Below, in pieces: positions 1 to 10,175 of a stretch of DNA of 64,000 nucleotides. Source of the stretch: Terriglobia bacterium (GTDB taxonomy: Bacteria; Acidobacteriota; Terriglobia; JAJPHL01). Position 1 is the first letter of the stretch. Each line of letters begins with the position of its first letter. Made by a program: the position numbers and the translations under genes. Location of the stretch: positions 1 through 64,000 of the forward strand of contig JAJPHL010000014.1 in assembly GCA_021325275.1 (NCBI GenBank), in the 5' to 3' direction. The notes under the pieces are model-generated. The model was given only the letters and a program-made list of their open reading frames with translations. It did no database searches and was not told the origin of the DNA.

Positions 1-26
1 CGCGATACTTCGACGTCCGGTCGACT

Positions 27-2438
27 TTACCTCGACGACGCGTTCCGCGTGTTCTCTCCGCCCGGCATGTCGAGCGGCAGGAACTTGTGAATGAACGTCT
101 CCATGCGACCGAGCGTGTAGATCCAGCGGCTGTGCAGCAGCGATTCGTGCACGTCGTCGGGGAACACAATCAGTTCGTAGTAAACGTCGCGCTTGCGCAG
201 CAATTCCACCAAGCCGACCGTCTGCGAGAACGCCACGTTGCGATCGTCGTCGCCCTGAATCAGAAGCACCGGCGACTTCCAATTGTCGATCGAACTGATC
301 GCCGACGATTTGTAGGAAACGGATTCCGGATCGAGCGAGTTGCCTTCCAGGTGCACGCCCGCAAGGTCAATGCCCATCTTGAAAATGTCGGAGTTGCGCG
401 CCAGCGCTTCCGACGTCAGCAATCCCCCGTAAGAAAGTCCCCAGATGCCGATGCGATTCGGATCGACGTCGGCACGGGTCTGCAAATACTTCCCTCCGGC
501 GACGACATCTTGATACTCACTGTTGCCCTGCGCGCCGCCGTTCGCCGCTTGACGGAACGACCGCCCGTAGCCGGTACCCAGCCGATAGTTGATCGACATC
601 ACCACGTAGCCTTGATTCGCCAGCCATTCATTGATTCCATATGCCCAATGATAGAACTGCATGTAGTGATACGCCGGCATCATCTGGCGTGGCGGTCCGC
701 CGTGCACGAAGACGATCGCGGGACGGCGCTCGCCCGGTTTCAAATCCTTGGGCAGGAAAAGTTGATTGTGAATTTCCATGCCGTCGGCCGCTTTGGTGAG
801 AATGATTTCCGGTTTCACGTGCGCTGCCATCGGGAATCCGGGGCGCGACATTGGAAATGCGATTTTCTGCGGCGCCGCCGCCGCGCTCAGCGAATCGGTC
901 TTCCAAATTCCGATTGATTGCGGCATGTTCCAGTTGGCGCTCAAGGTGGCGAGATATTTTCCGGAGGCCACTGGCGTGGGATACGTCTCGACGCCGTCGC
1001 CGGTTGTGATTTGCGTGGGTGTTCCGCCCGCCGCGGGCACGGTCCAGATATGGCGGCGCTCGATGTCCTTGGCGTTCGTGCAGTAGTAGAACGTTTTGCC
1101 GTCGCCCGACACTGCGATCGACGTGCGGTCTTCGATCAAACCATCCGTTGTCGTGAGCAGCACGGGACGCGCCGACGAGTCGAGCACTCTGAGCGTATAG
1201 TAACGTTCCCACTCATCGGTGATTTTGTCTTGCACCGGCTGCGGAGGCGCTCCGCTGCGTCCGCCACCGAATCCGCGGCCACCGCCGCCGCCGCGGCCAC
1301 CGGCTACGTTCACCACTTGCTGGAAGATCACCATGTCGCCCGCGAGCAGCGGTCCGTTGATCGTGTACGCGAGCGTATCGTTCGGTTGATTGTGCCACGT
1401 TTCCACCGCGTCGCCGGTGTTGGCGTCGGCTTTGTAGAACGCCAGCGTGTACCCGCCCTTGAACGTCGCGGTCATGATGCCCGGCGAGTTGTTCACGACC
1501 GGCCGCGCGCCACCTTGCTCGCCGCCGCGCGCACCGACTGCACCCGCCGCGTTGGCTTGCGCCGCTTGCGTCGAGAGTGAGCCGTTTTCAGGACGACCGC
1601 CGCGTCCCCGTCCGCCACGGCCAGTTTCTGGCGCTGCGGCCGGCGCGCCCGCCGCTGGAGCCGGCGGTTGCGACATTCCGAACGGGAGTCCCGGACGGCG
1701 GATAAAAATCAGATGCGAGTTGTCGAGCCACATCGGACTACTGTCGAAATCCACACTCGGCGACATGTACTTGACTTTACGGCTGGCGACATCGTACACA
1801 ACGACGAAGCTGTGGTCGGTGCGCGTACTCACGAACGCGATCTTGCGTCCGTCCGGCGACCACTTGGGATCGCTCTGCACGCCCCATTCGGTAATGAACG
1901 CTTTTTCCCCGCGGTCCTTTTCCGTAGCGGGTTTCGCCGCCGTGACTTTGGCGCGATAAATTTGCCCATCCTTCACGAAGAGGATCGAACTGCCGTCGGG
2001 CGCCAGTTCCGGATTCGTCGCATCAACCACACGAAACGCGCCGCCTTGGCCATTCGTCTTCGCGGCCCAAACCGAGTGCTCGGGGCCGTCGGGATCGGCC
2101 GAGGGATTCGGCGACCATCCGTCGCGATTCGGCGCGGCGCCGCGCATGAAGATCGCCGTCGACCCGTCGTCAGAGAGCTTGATGCGCTCCATCATGATGC
2201 CGTCGTCTTTGGTGAAGTGCGTGAGCGCCACGGGCGTGAACGCGGGCGCGACGGCGGTGTAAGCGTTGCGTTTGCCCTCGGCGTAATCGACCCAAGCGAT
2301 GCGATCGACTTTTTTCGCCGCAGTGACTTCTTGCGGCGACGCGGGACTCAAGTATTGCTGATAGAGCGGTGTCTTAGCCGGTGGCGGCGCTGCGACGGCA
2401 GCAATGGCCACGAGAGAGATGGTGGTGAAAAGGCGCAT
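27..2438 (-). CDS. Exported S9-family (prolyl oligopeptidase-type) serine peptidase
   Basis: 803 aa. The ATG at 2438 is chosen because GGAGG lies six bases upstream and the protein then opens with a signal peptide (MRLFTTISLVAIAAVAA); an upstream in-frame start would add 13 unlikely residues. Residues about 40-500 are a WD40/TolB-like beta-propeller with DG-K-I-F-type blades, interrupted by two Gly/Arg-rich inserts. The C-terminal third is an alpha/beta hydrolase with the S9 order of catalytic residues: Ser669 in GLSYGG, Asp732 in QGDDDRN and His764 in DDVHES. The family cleaves short peptides; the signal peptide suggests periplasmic action. A TATACT box lies about 40 bases upstream. The next gene, in the same direction, ends 67 bases upstream, so this gene probably has its own promoter. 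The family is sure, the substrate unknown. Confidence 0.93.
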   Translation of the reverse strand: MRLFTTISLVAIAAVAAPPPAKTPLYQQYLSPASPQEVTAAKKVDRIAWVDYAEGKRNAYTAVAPAFTPVALTHFTKDDGIMMERIKLSDDGSTAIFMRGAAPNRDGWSPNPSADPDGPEHSVWAAKTNGQGGAFRVVDATNPELAPDGSSILFVKDGQIYRAKVTAAKPATEKDRGEKAFITEWGVQSDPKWSPDGRKIAFVSTRTDHSFVVVYDVASRKVKYMSPSVDFDSSPMWLDNSHLIFIRRPGLPFGMSQPPAPAAGAPAAAPETGRGGRGRGGRPENGSLSTQAAQANAAGAVGARGGEQGGARPVVNNSPGIMTATFKGGYTLAFYKADANTGDAVETWHNQPNDTLAYTINGPLLAGDMVIFQQVVNVAGGRGGGGGRGFGGGRSGAPPQPVQDKITDEWERYYTLRVLDSSARPVLLTTTDGLIEDRTSIAVSGDGKTFYYCTNAKDIERRHIWTVPAAGGTPTQITTGDGVETYPTPVASGKYLATLSANWNMPQSIGIWKTDSLSAAAAPQKIAFPMSRPGFPMAAHVKPEIILTKAADGMEIHNQLFLPKDLKPGERRPAIVFVHGGPPRQMMPAYHYMQFYHWAYGINEWLANQGYVVMSINYRLGTGYGRSFRQAANGGAQGNSEYQDVVAGGKYLQTRADVDPNRIGIWGLSYGGLLTSEALARNSDIFKMGIDLAGVHLEGNSLDPESVSYKSSAISSIDNWKSPVLLIQGDDDRNVAFSQTVGLVELLRKRDVYYELIVFPDDVHESLLHSRWIYTLGRMETFIHKFLPLDMPGGENTRNASSR

Positions 2439-2479
2439 GGCAATCCTCCGTGATGTACCCGTTGGTGGAACTGGCACGG

Positions 2480-2485
2480 AGTATA
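2480..2485 (-). promoter_or_regulatory. Candidate -10 box of the S9 peptidase gene
   Basis: TATACT on the minus strand, about 41 bases before the ATG at 2438, which also has a GGAGG ribosome site. This is a conventional leadered arrangement, in contrast with the short-spaced boxes elsewhere in the window. No convincing -35 element was seen. Confidence 0.4.
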
Positions 2486-2505
2486 GCAGTTTTAAAGTGC
2501 GGCGG

Positions 2506-3588
2506 CTAGCGGGCGCCAGGGACGCCCGGTGAGATCAGCGCCATCACCGCGAACGCCGTGGCGGCATCCTGCATGAAGCGCGACGTCATGGGATCGTCGT
2601 GATCTTTGTTCATCGAGTCGGCGGCCCACGAGCCGGTCTTCGCGTCCTGTTGCGTGCGCAGCCACGCGAGCGCCTTGACCATGCCGGGATCGCTGCGTTT
2701 TACTCCGGCCTTTTGCAGCGCGAACGCGGTGAGACCCGTAGCGTAGTTGTTGCTACCAGCCGCCGGCGGTGCGTGTTCGTGTTTTTCCCACGGGCCCAGC
2801 GACTCGAGCGTCCAACCGCCCGACGCGTCTTGTTTCGATTGCACCTCGGCGATCAGAGATTTCTTCGCGGCGTCGGTGATGATGCCCGGCAATTCCGACG
2901 ACGCCCACAGGAGCAGCAATTTGTTGTGCAGCGGCTGCGCCTGTTGCTCGCGCTGCAAGTACGTGACGAGCGCGGTCACGCGATCACGCACGTTTGCCTC
3001 GGCGCGATACGACACGGGCGCTTCACCCACAGCGATCGCTGCCAGCGCCGCGCCGTAATACGTGGACTCCGGCATCTCCCACGGGTCCAAGTTGAATTCG
3101 TTCCACGTCCACGCGCCCGCCGACTTTCCGTCGCGAAGCTGCAAGTCCCACATGCGATCGAAAGCCTTGCGCGATTCGGCGCTGAGCGGTTTTCCGGCGT
3201 CTTGCTGCACGAAAAACAGCGTCGCGAGGATCGACTCCACGCCGACCGCTTCGGTGCCGTGGCGGCCTTTCGTGGTGGGGAACATTTCCGCGGGATCGCG
3301 CTTGTCGAGACGCGCGCGCATCGTGTCCATCAGTCCTTGTTCATACTGGGTGGCGTGCTGTTCCCCAAGGACGTGGCGCAGCGCGGGTCGCGCCAACAAG
3401 TACGTCATGTTGGTGTGACAGGAAATACAAGGACCGCCCATCGCTTTGTTGGCGCCGGGCCAAGCGAACCATTCTTTCTGTCGAGAGTCGAGATAATTGG
3501 CGGCGAGTTGCGTATTCCAGTCGGCGGCGAACACGGGCGGAACGAGGAGGGCGGCGGCCAACACACAGAGAATGATTCGGTGCTTCAT
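2506..3588 (-). CDS. Exported c-type heme protein with alpha/alpha-toroid (squalene-cyclase-like) fold
   Basis: 360 aa from the ATG at 3588, which puts a signal peptide ending near VFA-AD at the N-terminus. A single CxxCH heme-c motif (Cys54, Cys57, His58; CISCH) follows shortly after. The remainder has repeated W/G-rich helical segments typical of prenyltransferase/squalene-cyclase toroids, for example a tract near SAGAWTWNEFNLDPWEMPEST. The protein resembles the middle part of the large cytochrome protein at 21172-24447, so the two are probably related. TACAAT lies six bases before the start codon and no ribosome site is visible, so the mRNA may be leaderless. A role in periplasmic electron transfer or substrate oxidation is inference; no enzyme activity can be assigned. 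Confidence 0.8.
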   Translation of the reverse strand: MKHRIILCVLAAALLVPPVFAADWNTQLAANYLDSRQKEWFAWPGANKAMGGPCISCHTNMTYLLARPALRHVLGEQHATQYEQGLMDTMRARLDKRDPAEMFPTTKGRHGTEAVGVESILATLFFVQQDAGKPLSAESRKAFDRMWDLQLRDGKSAGAWTWNEFNLDPWEMPESTYYGAALAAIAVGEAPVSYRAEANVRDRVTALVTYLQREQQAQPLHNKLLLLWASSELPGIITDAAKKSLIAEVQSKQDASGGWTLESLGPWEKHEHAPPAAGSNNYATGLTAFALQKAGVKRSDPGMVKALAWLRTQQDAKTGSWAADSMNKDHDDPMTSRFMQDAATAFAVMALISPGVPGAR

Positions 3589-3594
3589 GCACGT

Positions 3595-3600
3595 ATTGTA
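3595..3600 (-). promoter_or_regulatory. -10-like box six bases before the heme-protein start
   Basis: TACAAT on the minus strand, followed by six bases and ATG. TTAAAT lies 17 bases further upstream as a weak -35. Transcription would start at or next to the initiation codon, giving a leaderless mRNA. Confidence 0.45.
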
Positions 3601-3621
3601 ACGCAACCGCAAAAGCAATTT

Positions 3622-3700
3622 AACAGGATACACAGGATATTCAGGATGAGGCTCTTAAGTGCAAAAGCTGCATTCATCCTGCCCATCCTGTTTCACCGTG
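3622..3700. repeat. Intergenic palindromic element with ACAGGAT direct repeats
   Basis: The left arm at about 3622-3650 has three spaced CAGGAT-type units. The right arm at about 3673-3700 has the complementary ATCCTG units (CATCCTGCCCATCCTG). The arms are an imperfect inverted repeat between the divergent genes at 3588 and 3834. A related but longer copy lies at 10176-10345, which identifies this as a dispersed family rather than a local terminator. Confidence 0.6.
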
Positions 3701-3833
3701 CCTTTGGCTCTTTCTTTCCGTGCTCTGAACTGGAAGGTTTTTGTTTGGCCTTCTCGTCTTTGAATAGAGTATGCTGTCTGTCTTCAAGCGAAAGAGGAAT
3801 CGCGCTGCTCCCACGGCGCCACCGGAGGTAGCG

Positions 3834-6800
3834 ATGAGCGAACAAGCTGTGAGTCGCCGCATCGGAATGACGGCCTTGTTGGCAATTGCCGCGCTATCGC
3901 TTTTCCCGCTGGAATCCGCAGCCAAAGCGATGCCGGCAACTCCGGGCGGTTCATTTCCGACGCTGCTCGACGACGTTACGTCCAATACGACGGGCATTTC
4001 CAACGGACTCTGCGCAACTCCGTCGCCCGTGACTTCCTTTTCGACGACATCCCCGCAGGTCTGGCTCTACTTCGACGTGAACGGCGCGTCGGTTGGCGAT
4101 ACGGCGCAAATGCAATTCTACCGGCCTGACGGCACCCTCTATACAACGTTCAATTCGAGTGTGTCATCGATCACCACGAGCACAGGCTATCAGTGCTTTT
4201 CGTACGTGATGAATCTGGCCGGCACGGCGGCCGCGTCGTACCCCGGCACTTGGACGATCAAGACGTACTGGGATCAAACCAATCTTCTCTTTACGTTGAA
4301 CTTCACGGTGACCGCGGCTGCCAGCACGCCAGTTTTGGCGTTGAGCACGACACAATTGAACTTTTCAACCGCCGTTGGCGTGAATCCTGCCGCGCAGACG
4401 TTTCTCGTGCAGAACACCGGAGTGGGTTCGATGATCTGGACGGGCACCGTTTCTACCAGCTCGGGCGGCAATTGGCTCGCGCTTTCCCCGGCGGCGGCGG
4501 GCTCGGTAACGACGTCGAGTACCGTCACGGTGAGCGTGAATTCATCCGGTCTTTCGACGGGAACATACCAAGGGACGATTACAATTTCTGCGCCGGCGGC
4601 ATCCGGCAGCCCGCAAACGGTCGCCGTGACGCTCAATGTGGGGACGCCTCCGGATCAGAACCTGAATTATTCGCTTTCATCGACGGGAGTGTGTTCGTCG
4701 AGCTTCTATATCGCCCAAGCGACGCTGGCGCCCGGACAAGTGTCGGGAAATTACAGTTTGATCGTCGCGGTTTCGCAGGGATTGCTGGCAGGCGGATTTA
4801 ATCTTGGCGGGGCGTTTGGTCCCAATGGCACGTACCCGGGATTCGGGCAGTTCAAGACGCCGACCAACCTCGCCGCGTCGCCCGTGGCCATTACCATCAA
4901 TGCGCAACCGGCATCGTCGGGACCTTTACGGCTGGCCGTGACCGTCAATCAAGTGACAGCCAACGGAAACGTGCTCGTCTATCAAACGAACGGCGTTCCA
5001 CCCTTGAATTTTCTGACTCCAACTTTGAACCCGGCCACCTACTACACCGTGGTTGTAAGCAGTACGGCGGGAGAGCCGAGCAGCACTTTTCAAATGAGCA
5101 TGGCATCGCAACTGGGGGGAGTTCCCGGCGCGGGAGGTTTTGAGGGCGGCGTAGTGGTAGGTGGTTATCTCACGCCCGGCGTCGTGGGATACGGAGGCTT
5201 TTGTGTGCCCGTCACCCAGACGATCAACGTTGTGCAACAAGGGCAGGCATCGGGTTACACGGCGGGAGCCGTTAACGTCGTCATGACCGATTCGTCGGGG
5301 AAAGTCTATCCAGCGGTGGGCAGTCCCCTTCCGGCTCTGACTTTGAACATGTCGGCGAACCCTACCTCCGTCACGAGCGGAGGAACCGTCACTTACACTT
5401 TGACGACATCGAATACGGGCGGCGCCAGCGCCCAAAATGTCGCCGTAGCCGACACCTTGCCGTCGGGTTTTACGTTCGCCTCTTGCAACACCACGGCCGG
5501 ATCGTGCACGCACAGCGGAAATTCGGTGGCGGCGTCGCTGGGCACGTTGGCGGCGGGCGCCAGCGCAACCGTGACCATCGCGGCGGTCGCAGCCAGTGTA
5601 TCCAGTTCAACGAACACAACGAATTCGGCCAGCGTCACCACGTCGTCCCAGCAGTCCACGACATCCAGCAATCAAGCTTCGGCCAATGTTACGGTGACGC
5701 CGGTGGTGGCCGCTGGATTTGCGATCAAGTCGGTTTCGAATAGTTCGCCGATGCCGTTGACTCCGCTTTATCTGACGACGTCGGGCGTCAACACCAGTTC
5801 CGCCGTCACGGTGCAATTTACCAATAGCTCTGGATACTCTGTGTCGCTGCCGGCGCTGCGAGTGGCCAGCGACGGCACCGTTGCCGTAGCCGTTCCCATC
5901 TATGCCAATACGTCGGCGCAAACGTCGGCGGCAAGTCTCTCGGTGGTGATCAAGCAAGGCAGCCAGACCAGCGCGCCCGTGACCATCAACGTTCAGGACT
6001 TGCCTTCGGTGGCCAGCTACGGCGTCAAACCCGGCGACATCACGCGGGCCTTCCTGAACTATCACCAACAACAGTACTCGCGCTTGCTAAATCAAATGCA
6101 AGCGTACAGCGGCTTGCCGAATAACAAGGTGAACTCGTCCAACACGCAAAAGAATCTCATCAGCTTGAGAAACGGTGCGATCCTCGCGCGAAACGACGCG
6201 GACCGGGTGGCCGCCACACCCTCGACGGTCATCTATGGCGGATCCAGCGGTGGCACGGCGATCAATTACACATCGCAGTCACTGGACATGAGCGATCGCG
6301 TCCTGGCGATGTATCTCACGCAGATGGTGCCGATTTATACCCAAGCCGCCATCGCCATGCAGAATCAGCGCGAGCAACCCCTCATTCGGATCCATCGTGC
6401 CGACGCCCGGCCGCGACCGGGGCATAGTCTCGCAACCCAGAGCAAGAAGGTGGATGGGCGTCGAGATCCCGACGCGGTCAACCTAAGCTCGATGAAGAAT
6501 ATCCTGGCCTTCATCACCGGAGCGAACGCGGGTGCGGCCATCGCAGACTCCATGCAGAGCGACGATTCCAGCAAATTCGATATCGGCCTTTCCGTGGTCG
6601 CGGGCGCCGCCGGCATCGCCGGATTGAGTCCCAATCCCACCGTGCAGATGTTCGCCGCGGGACTCGGCTTGGTGTGCTCGACAATCGCGGTGGCGGAGGA
6701 CGCCTACAACATTGGCAGCGATATCGCCGGCGTCATGAACGCGATGAACGGCAACGATCCCGCGGCGCTGGCTGCGGCACAGACGAAGCTGAACGGCGCG

Positions 6801-7601
6801 GCATTCAAAGGCGCGCTGGATCTTACGCAAACCTTCCTGAATGTCCTCAGCCTCGAGACTGGAGGCGTGTCGGGCGTCATCACAAATTATTTTGGCCTGG
6901 AAGGGAAAATCCTAAGCGAAGCGCAGGCCCTCCAAAATGACGTGGGAATCGCGTCTGCTTCGCTCATCGCGACCGGTGCGCAGGTGGCCGCCGACGCCGG
7001 ATTCATCGATCTGAAAACCACTGCCGCTAACTTGGGGAGTGAGTTCCCGACGCCGTTCAATTCCTCTACTCAAGGTTTTGGGGTTGTCGAGGGGCAAGCC
7101 AATGTCAACAACAATGCGGGATCGGGGTTTGCCGGCCTGACCGGCGTTGTTCTCAACAGCACTTCGAATCTCGACAGTTTTTCGATTCAAGCCGACCCCA
7201 CGGGCGCCTACGGGATGTTCATCCCGTTGGGAGATCCCAGGTTCAATTACAGCGGCGCGGAAATTGAGATTGTCGACCCGATCTCTGATGAGGACCTGAC
7301 AACGGTAAGAGTCAACCTCAGCACCCTTACGTCGAAAACTGCGGTTCAGCTTCCGGCGGTCAGCGCGAGTTGCAACGATAGCGACGCTTCCGATCCGGAC
7401 GAAGATGATCCGGACTGTGATGGAGTCGCGCCGCAATCGGTGAAACCGCGTCCGAGTCAGCCGGTAAGACCAAGCCCCCGGTTCCTTGGCCCTCGGCTTC
7501 TCGGACCCAAGCTTGTTGAACAACTGCGCCGAGTGTCCGACATTTTCAATTCGCAACTTCCGCTATTCATCCGGCCAGACGTAGGAGCGCCAGCCTACTA
7601 G
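3834..7601 (+). CDS. Large secreted protein with BACON-like and DUF11-like domains
   Basis: 1255 aa from the ATG at 3834, chosen because GGAGG lies just upstream and a signal peptide follows (TALLAIAALSLFPLESAAKA). Residues about 165-270 look like a BACON/Ig-type domain (LNFS...QTFLVQNTG...WLALSP...GTYQGTITI). Residues about 500-600 look like a DUF11 repeat (NPTSVTSGGTVTYTLTTSNTGG...ADTLPSGF). The C-terminal 500 residues are different: Ala/Gly-rich amphipathic helices, then an acidic cluster of Asp/Glu near DNA position 7400 that could bind calcium, then a Pro/Arg-rich tail. I do not recognise that half. It converges on the GH3 gene with only 11 bases between stop codons. A surface or adhesive role is inferred. 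Confidence 0.8.
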   Translation: MSEQAVSRRIGMTALLAIAALSLFPLESAAKAMPATPGGSFPTLLDDVTSNTTGISNGLCATPSPVTSFSTTSPQVWLYFDVNGASVGDTAQMQFYRPDGTLYTTFNSSVSSITTSTGYQCFSYVMNLAGTAAASYPGTWTIKTYWDQTNLLFTLNFTVTAAASTPVLALSTTQLNFSTAVGVNPAAQTFLVQNTGVGSMIWTGTVSTSSGGNWLALSPAAAGSVTTSSTVTVSVNSSGLSTGTYQGTITISAPAASGSPQTVAVTLNVGTPPDQNLNYSLSSTGVCSSSFYIAQATLAPGQVSGNYSLIVAVSQGLLAGGFNLGGAFGPNGTYPGFGQFKTPTNLAASPVAITINAQPASSGPLRLAVTVNQVTANGNVLVYQTNGVPPLNFLTPTLNPATYYTVVVSSTAGEPSSTFQMSMASQLGGVPGAGGFEGGVVVGGYLTPGVVGYGGFCVPVTQTINVVQQGQASGYTAGAVNVVMTDSSGKVYPAVGSPLPALTLNMSANPTSVTSGGTVTYTLTTSNTGGASAQNVAVADTLPSGFTFASCNTTAGSCTHSGNSVAASLGTLAAGASATVTIAAVAASVSSSTNTTNSASVTTSSQQSTTSSNQASANVTVTPVVAAGFAIKSVSNSSPMPLTPLYLTTSGVNTSSAVTVQFTNSSGYSVSLPALRVASDGTVAVAVPIYANTSAQTSAASLSVVIKQGSQTSAPVTINVQDLPSVASYGVKPGDITRAFLNYHQQQYSRLLNQMQAYSGLPNNKVNSSNTQKNLISLRNGAILARNDADRVAATPSTVIYGGSSGGTAINYTSQSLDMSDRVLAMYLTQMVPIYTQAAIAMQNQREQPLIRIHRADARPRPGHSLATQSKKVDGRRDPDAVNLSSMKNILAFITGANAGAAIADSMQSDDSSKFDIGLSVVAGAAGIAGLSPNPTVQMFAAGLGLVCSTIAVAEDAYNIGSDIAGVMNAMNGNDPAALAAAQTKLNGAAFKGALDLTQTFLNVLSLETGGVSGVITNYFGLEGKILSEAQALQNDVGIASASLIATGAQVAADAGFIDLKTTAANLGSEFPTPFNSSTQGFGVVEGQANVNNNAGSGFAGLTGVVLNSTSNLDSFSIQADPTGAYGMFIPLGDPRFNYSGAEIEIVDPISDEDLTTVRVNLSTLTSKTAVQLPAVSASCNDSDASDPDEDDPDCDGVAPQSVKPRPSQPVRPSPRFLGPRLLGPKLVEQLRRVSDIFNSQLPLFIRPDVGAPAY

Positions 7602-7612
7602 AGAAGTAGTTC

Positions 7613-10126
7613 TTACAAGGCGCCTTCGATTTGCGCGACGCCTTTCACCGGTTGGCCGCTGCCCACATGAATCTTCACGGATTTCGCCGGCAGATCGCGA
7701 GCGGGAATGTCGAAGCGAACTTCTTGCGATTCTCCGGCGCGCAAGTGGACTCGCCTGAATCCGCGCAGCGAGCGGATGGCATCGCCAACGCCAGAGCCAT
7801 CGACATAAAGCTGCGCGACTTCGTCGCCGTCGATCGCGGAATCGTTCTTCAAGCGTACGGTGACGTGACCGCCTTGCTGGTCGCGCGACGCATGCAGTCC
7901 GCTGTACCTGAACTTCGAGTAACTCAGGCCGAAGCCGAATCCATAAAGCGGATCGCCGGCGAAATATCGATACGTCCTGCCTGTCATCGAGTATTCCTCG
8001 AACGGCGGCAACTGATCCGCACCTTTGTAGAAGGTCACGGGCAGGCGTCCGGCTGGATTATTCACACCCGCCAGCGTTTCGGCAATCGCCGTACCAATCT
8101 CTTCTCCGCCATACCAAGCTTCCAACACGGCGGCGCCGTGCTCCGCTGCAAAGTTTGCCGCGAGCGCACTGCCGGTGGTGAGAATCACGATGACCGGCTT
8201 GCCGGCAGCCGCAACTGCTTCGAGTAATTTTTCCTGTGACGCAGGAAGATCGAGATTCGTGCGATCGCCGCCCTTGAATCCCGCGATCTCCACAGGCATT
8301 TCTTCGCCTTCCAGACTCGGATTCAATCCGACGAACGCCAACACAACGTCAGAGTTCTTGACGGCGTCCATCGCTTCGTCGAGCATTGGAGCGGCCGGCG
8401 GAATCCAGAGAAGTTGCGGACGCGGACCCGCATTCGGTTGCGTATATTCCATGCGCAGGCGATAGGTGTGCCCCGCTTCCAACTGCGTGTGCGCTTCGCG
8501 CACGCGTCCGGGACCTGTGGCCGCGTTGTCGCCAACGATCTCCTTGTCGTCGAGGAAAACGTGCGCCAGCATTCGCGCATTCGGCCCGAATCCGCCGGCG
8601 CCTTGCACGCCGAAGACGTAGTCGCCGGAGTACGGAGTACGCAGCGTGCCGGTCCAGCGGATTGAGTAATTGCGATTGCCGACGGCTGCGGTGACGGCGG
8701 CGTCGGGGAGTCCCGCAGGAGGGAACGGTTGCGCTTCATTGCGCGATAGTTTCGGGTCGCTCAAGGGCTCCGCGCCGGAAAAATATTCGACCTTCAGAGC
8801 AAGCAGCGAGGGATCGATCGCCGCGTACGAGCGATCCGTGTACGCCGCGCCCATCGCAAAACGAACTCGCTCTGTGCCGAATTGTTTGCGCAAGCCTTCC
8901 AGCGGCGTCACATGATGCTGCGAGAATCCGTTGTAATTTCCCAGCAGCGCGACGGCGTCATCGGCCGATGACCCAATCACCGCGATCTTGCCGGGAGATT
9001 TCAGCGGCAGCACGCCCGAGTTTTTCAGCAACACGATCGACTTTCGCGCGGCTTCCAGCGCCAATTGCCTGTGCGCCGCCGAATCGACCTCCGAGTACGG
9101 AATCTTCGAAAACGGCACGCGCTCCGGCGGATCGAACATGCCGAGTTTGAAGCGCGCGACCATCAAGCGTTCCAGCGATCGGTCGATTTCCGCTTCGGTG
9201 ATCAGATGCTGCTTCACGGCGTCGACGAGCGAGCGATATTCGGTCCCGCAAGTCAGATCGGTTCCAGCCTTCACCGCGGCCGCCGAGGCCTCCGCTGCCG
9301 TCGCTTTGTACTTGTGTCCGCGATAAATGTCGGCGATGGCGCCGCAATCGCTCACGACGTAGCCGGAAAACTTCCACTCGTCCTTTAGATATTTCTGCAA
9401 CAGGTCCGTGTTCACGCACGCGGGCTTTCCGTCCACCGCGTTGTAGGCGCACATCACCGAATCCGCTTTGCCCTCGACGATGGCGGCGCGAAATTGCGGC
9501 AAGTATGTGTCGGCAAGATCGCGCGCGCTGGGATTTACGTTGAACTCGTGGCGCGACGGCTCGGGACCGCTGTGTACGGCGTAGTGCTTGGCGGTGGCGA
9601 TCACCTTGAAGTAACGCGGATCGTCGCCTTGCAACCCGCGAATGAACTCAACGGCCAGGCGTCCCGTGAGAAACGGGTCTTCACCGTAGGTTTCTTGTCC
9701 GCGTCCCCAGCGCGGGTCGCGAAAAATGTTGATGTTCGGCGACCAAAACGTGAGGCCGTGATAGCGCGTGTGATCGTTGTTGCGAATCGCTTCGTTGTAC
9801 TTGGCGCGCGCTTCGGTGGAGATCACCTCGGCGACGCGATGCATCAAGTCGGTGTCCCACGTAGCGGCCAGGCCGATCGCTTGCGGGAACACGGTGGCTT
9901 GACCGGCGCGCGCGACGCCGTGCAGCGCTTCGTTCCACCAATCGTAGGCGGGAATGCCGAGACGATCGAGCGCCGGCGCGCCGTTCTGCATTTGCAAGAC
10001 TTTTTCGTCGAGCGACATTCGCGAGACAAGATCGTGCGCGCGCGTCTCCGCGGGAAGATCGGGGTTTTTGTACGGTTCCTGCGCGGACAGAAACGAGGCT
10101 ACGGCCAAGCAAAGGAGCAATCGCAT
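7613..10126 (-). CDS. Exported GH3 beta-glycosidase with PA14 insert
   Basis: 837 aa. The start at 10126 gives a signal peptide (MRLLLCLAVASFLSAQ); a longer in-frame extension runs into the intergenic repeat and is rejected. The order is GH3 N-terminal TIM barrel with the catalytic nucleophile Asp260 in VVSDCGA and the KHYAVHSGPE loop, GH3 C-terminal alpha/beta sandwich, a PA14 domain inserted at about residues 445-585 (SIRWTGTL...GDYVFGV), and a C-terminal fibronectin III-like domain (DEVAQLYVDG). Such enzymes are beta-glucosidases or beta-xylosidases; PA14 inserts often shape substrate length preference. It probably releases sugars from plant or microbial polysaccharides in the periplasm. 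Substrate preference cannot be read from sequence alone. Confidence 0.94.
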   Translation of the reverse strand: MRLLLCLAVASFLSAQEPYKNPDLPAETRAHDLVSRMSLDEKVLQMQNGAPALDRLGIPAYDWWNEALHGVARAGQATVFPQAIGLAATWDTDLMHRVAEVISTEARAKYNEAIRNNDHTRYHGLTFWSPNINIFRDPRWGRGQETYGEDPFLTGRLAVEFIRGLQGDDPRYFKVIATAKHYAVHSGPEPSRHEFNVNPSARDLADTYLPQFRAAIVEGKADSVMCAYNAVDGKPACVNTDLLQKYLKDEWKFSGYVVSDCGAIADIYRGHKYKATAAEASAAAVKAGTDLTCGTEYRSLVDAVKQHLITEAEIDRSLERLMVARFKLGMFDPPERVPFSKIPYSEVDSAAHRQLALEAARKSIVLLKNSGVLPLKSPGKIAVIGSSADDAVALLGNYNGFSQHHVTPLEGLRKQFGTERVRFAMGAAYTDRSYAAIDPSLLALKVEYFSGAEPLSDPKLSRNEAQPFPPAGLPDAAVTAAVGNRNYSIRWTGTLRTPYSGDYVFGVQGAGGFGPNARMLAHVFLDDKEIVGDNAATGPGRVREAHTQLEAGHTYRLRMEYTQPNAGPRPQLLWIPPAAPMLDEAMDAVKNSDVVLAFVGLNPSLEGEEMPVEIAGFKGGDRTNLDLPASQEKLLEAVAAAGKPVIVILTTGSALAANFAAEHGAAVLEAWYGGEEIGTAIAETLAGVNNPAGRLPVTFYKGADQLPPFEEYSMTGRTYRYFAGDPLYGFGFGLSYSKFRYSGLHASRDQQGGHVTVRLKNDSAIDGDEVAQLYVDGSGVGDAIRSLRGFRRVHLRAGESQEVRFDIPARDLPAKSVKIHVGSGQPVKGVAQIEGAL

Positions 10127-10175
10127 GGAGTTAGTTGTAGCACAAAACAAATTTGGCGCGCGGCATGGCAGGTCG

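Noticed and set aside
1..26. Possible feature at the left edge
   Set aside because: Only 26 bases before the stop codon of the S9 peptidase gene; too short to interpret.
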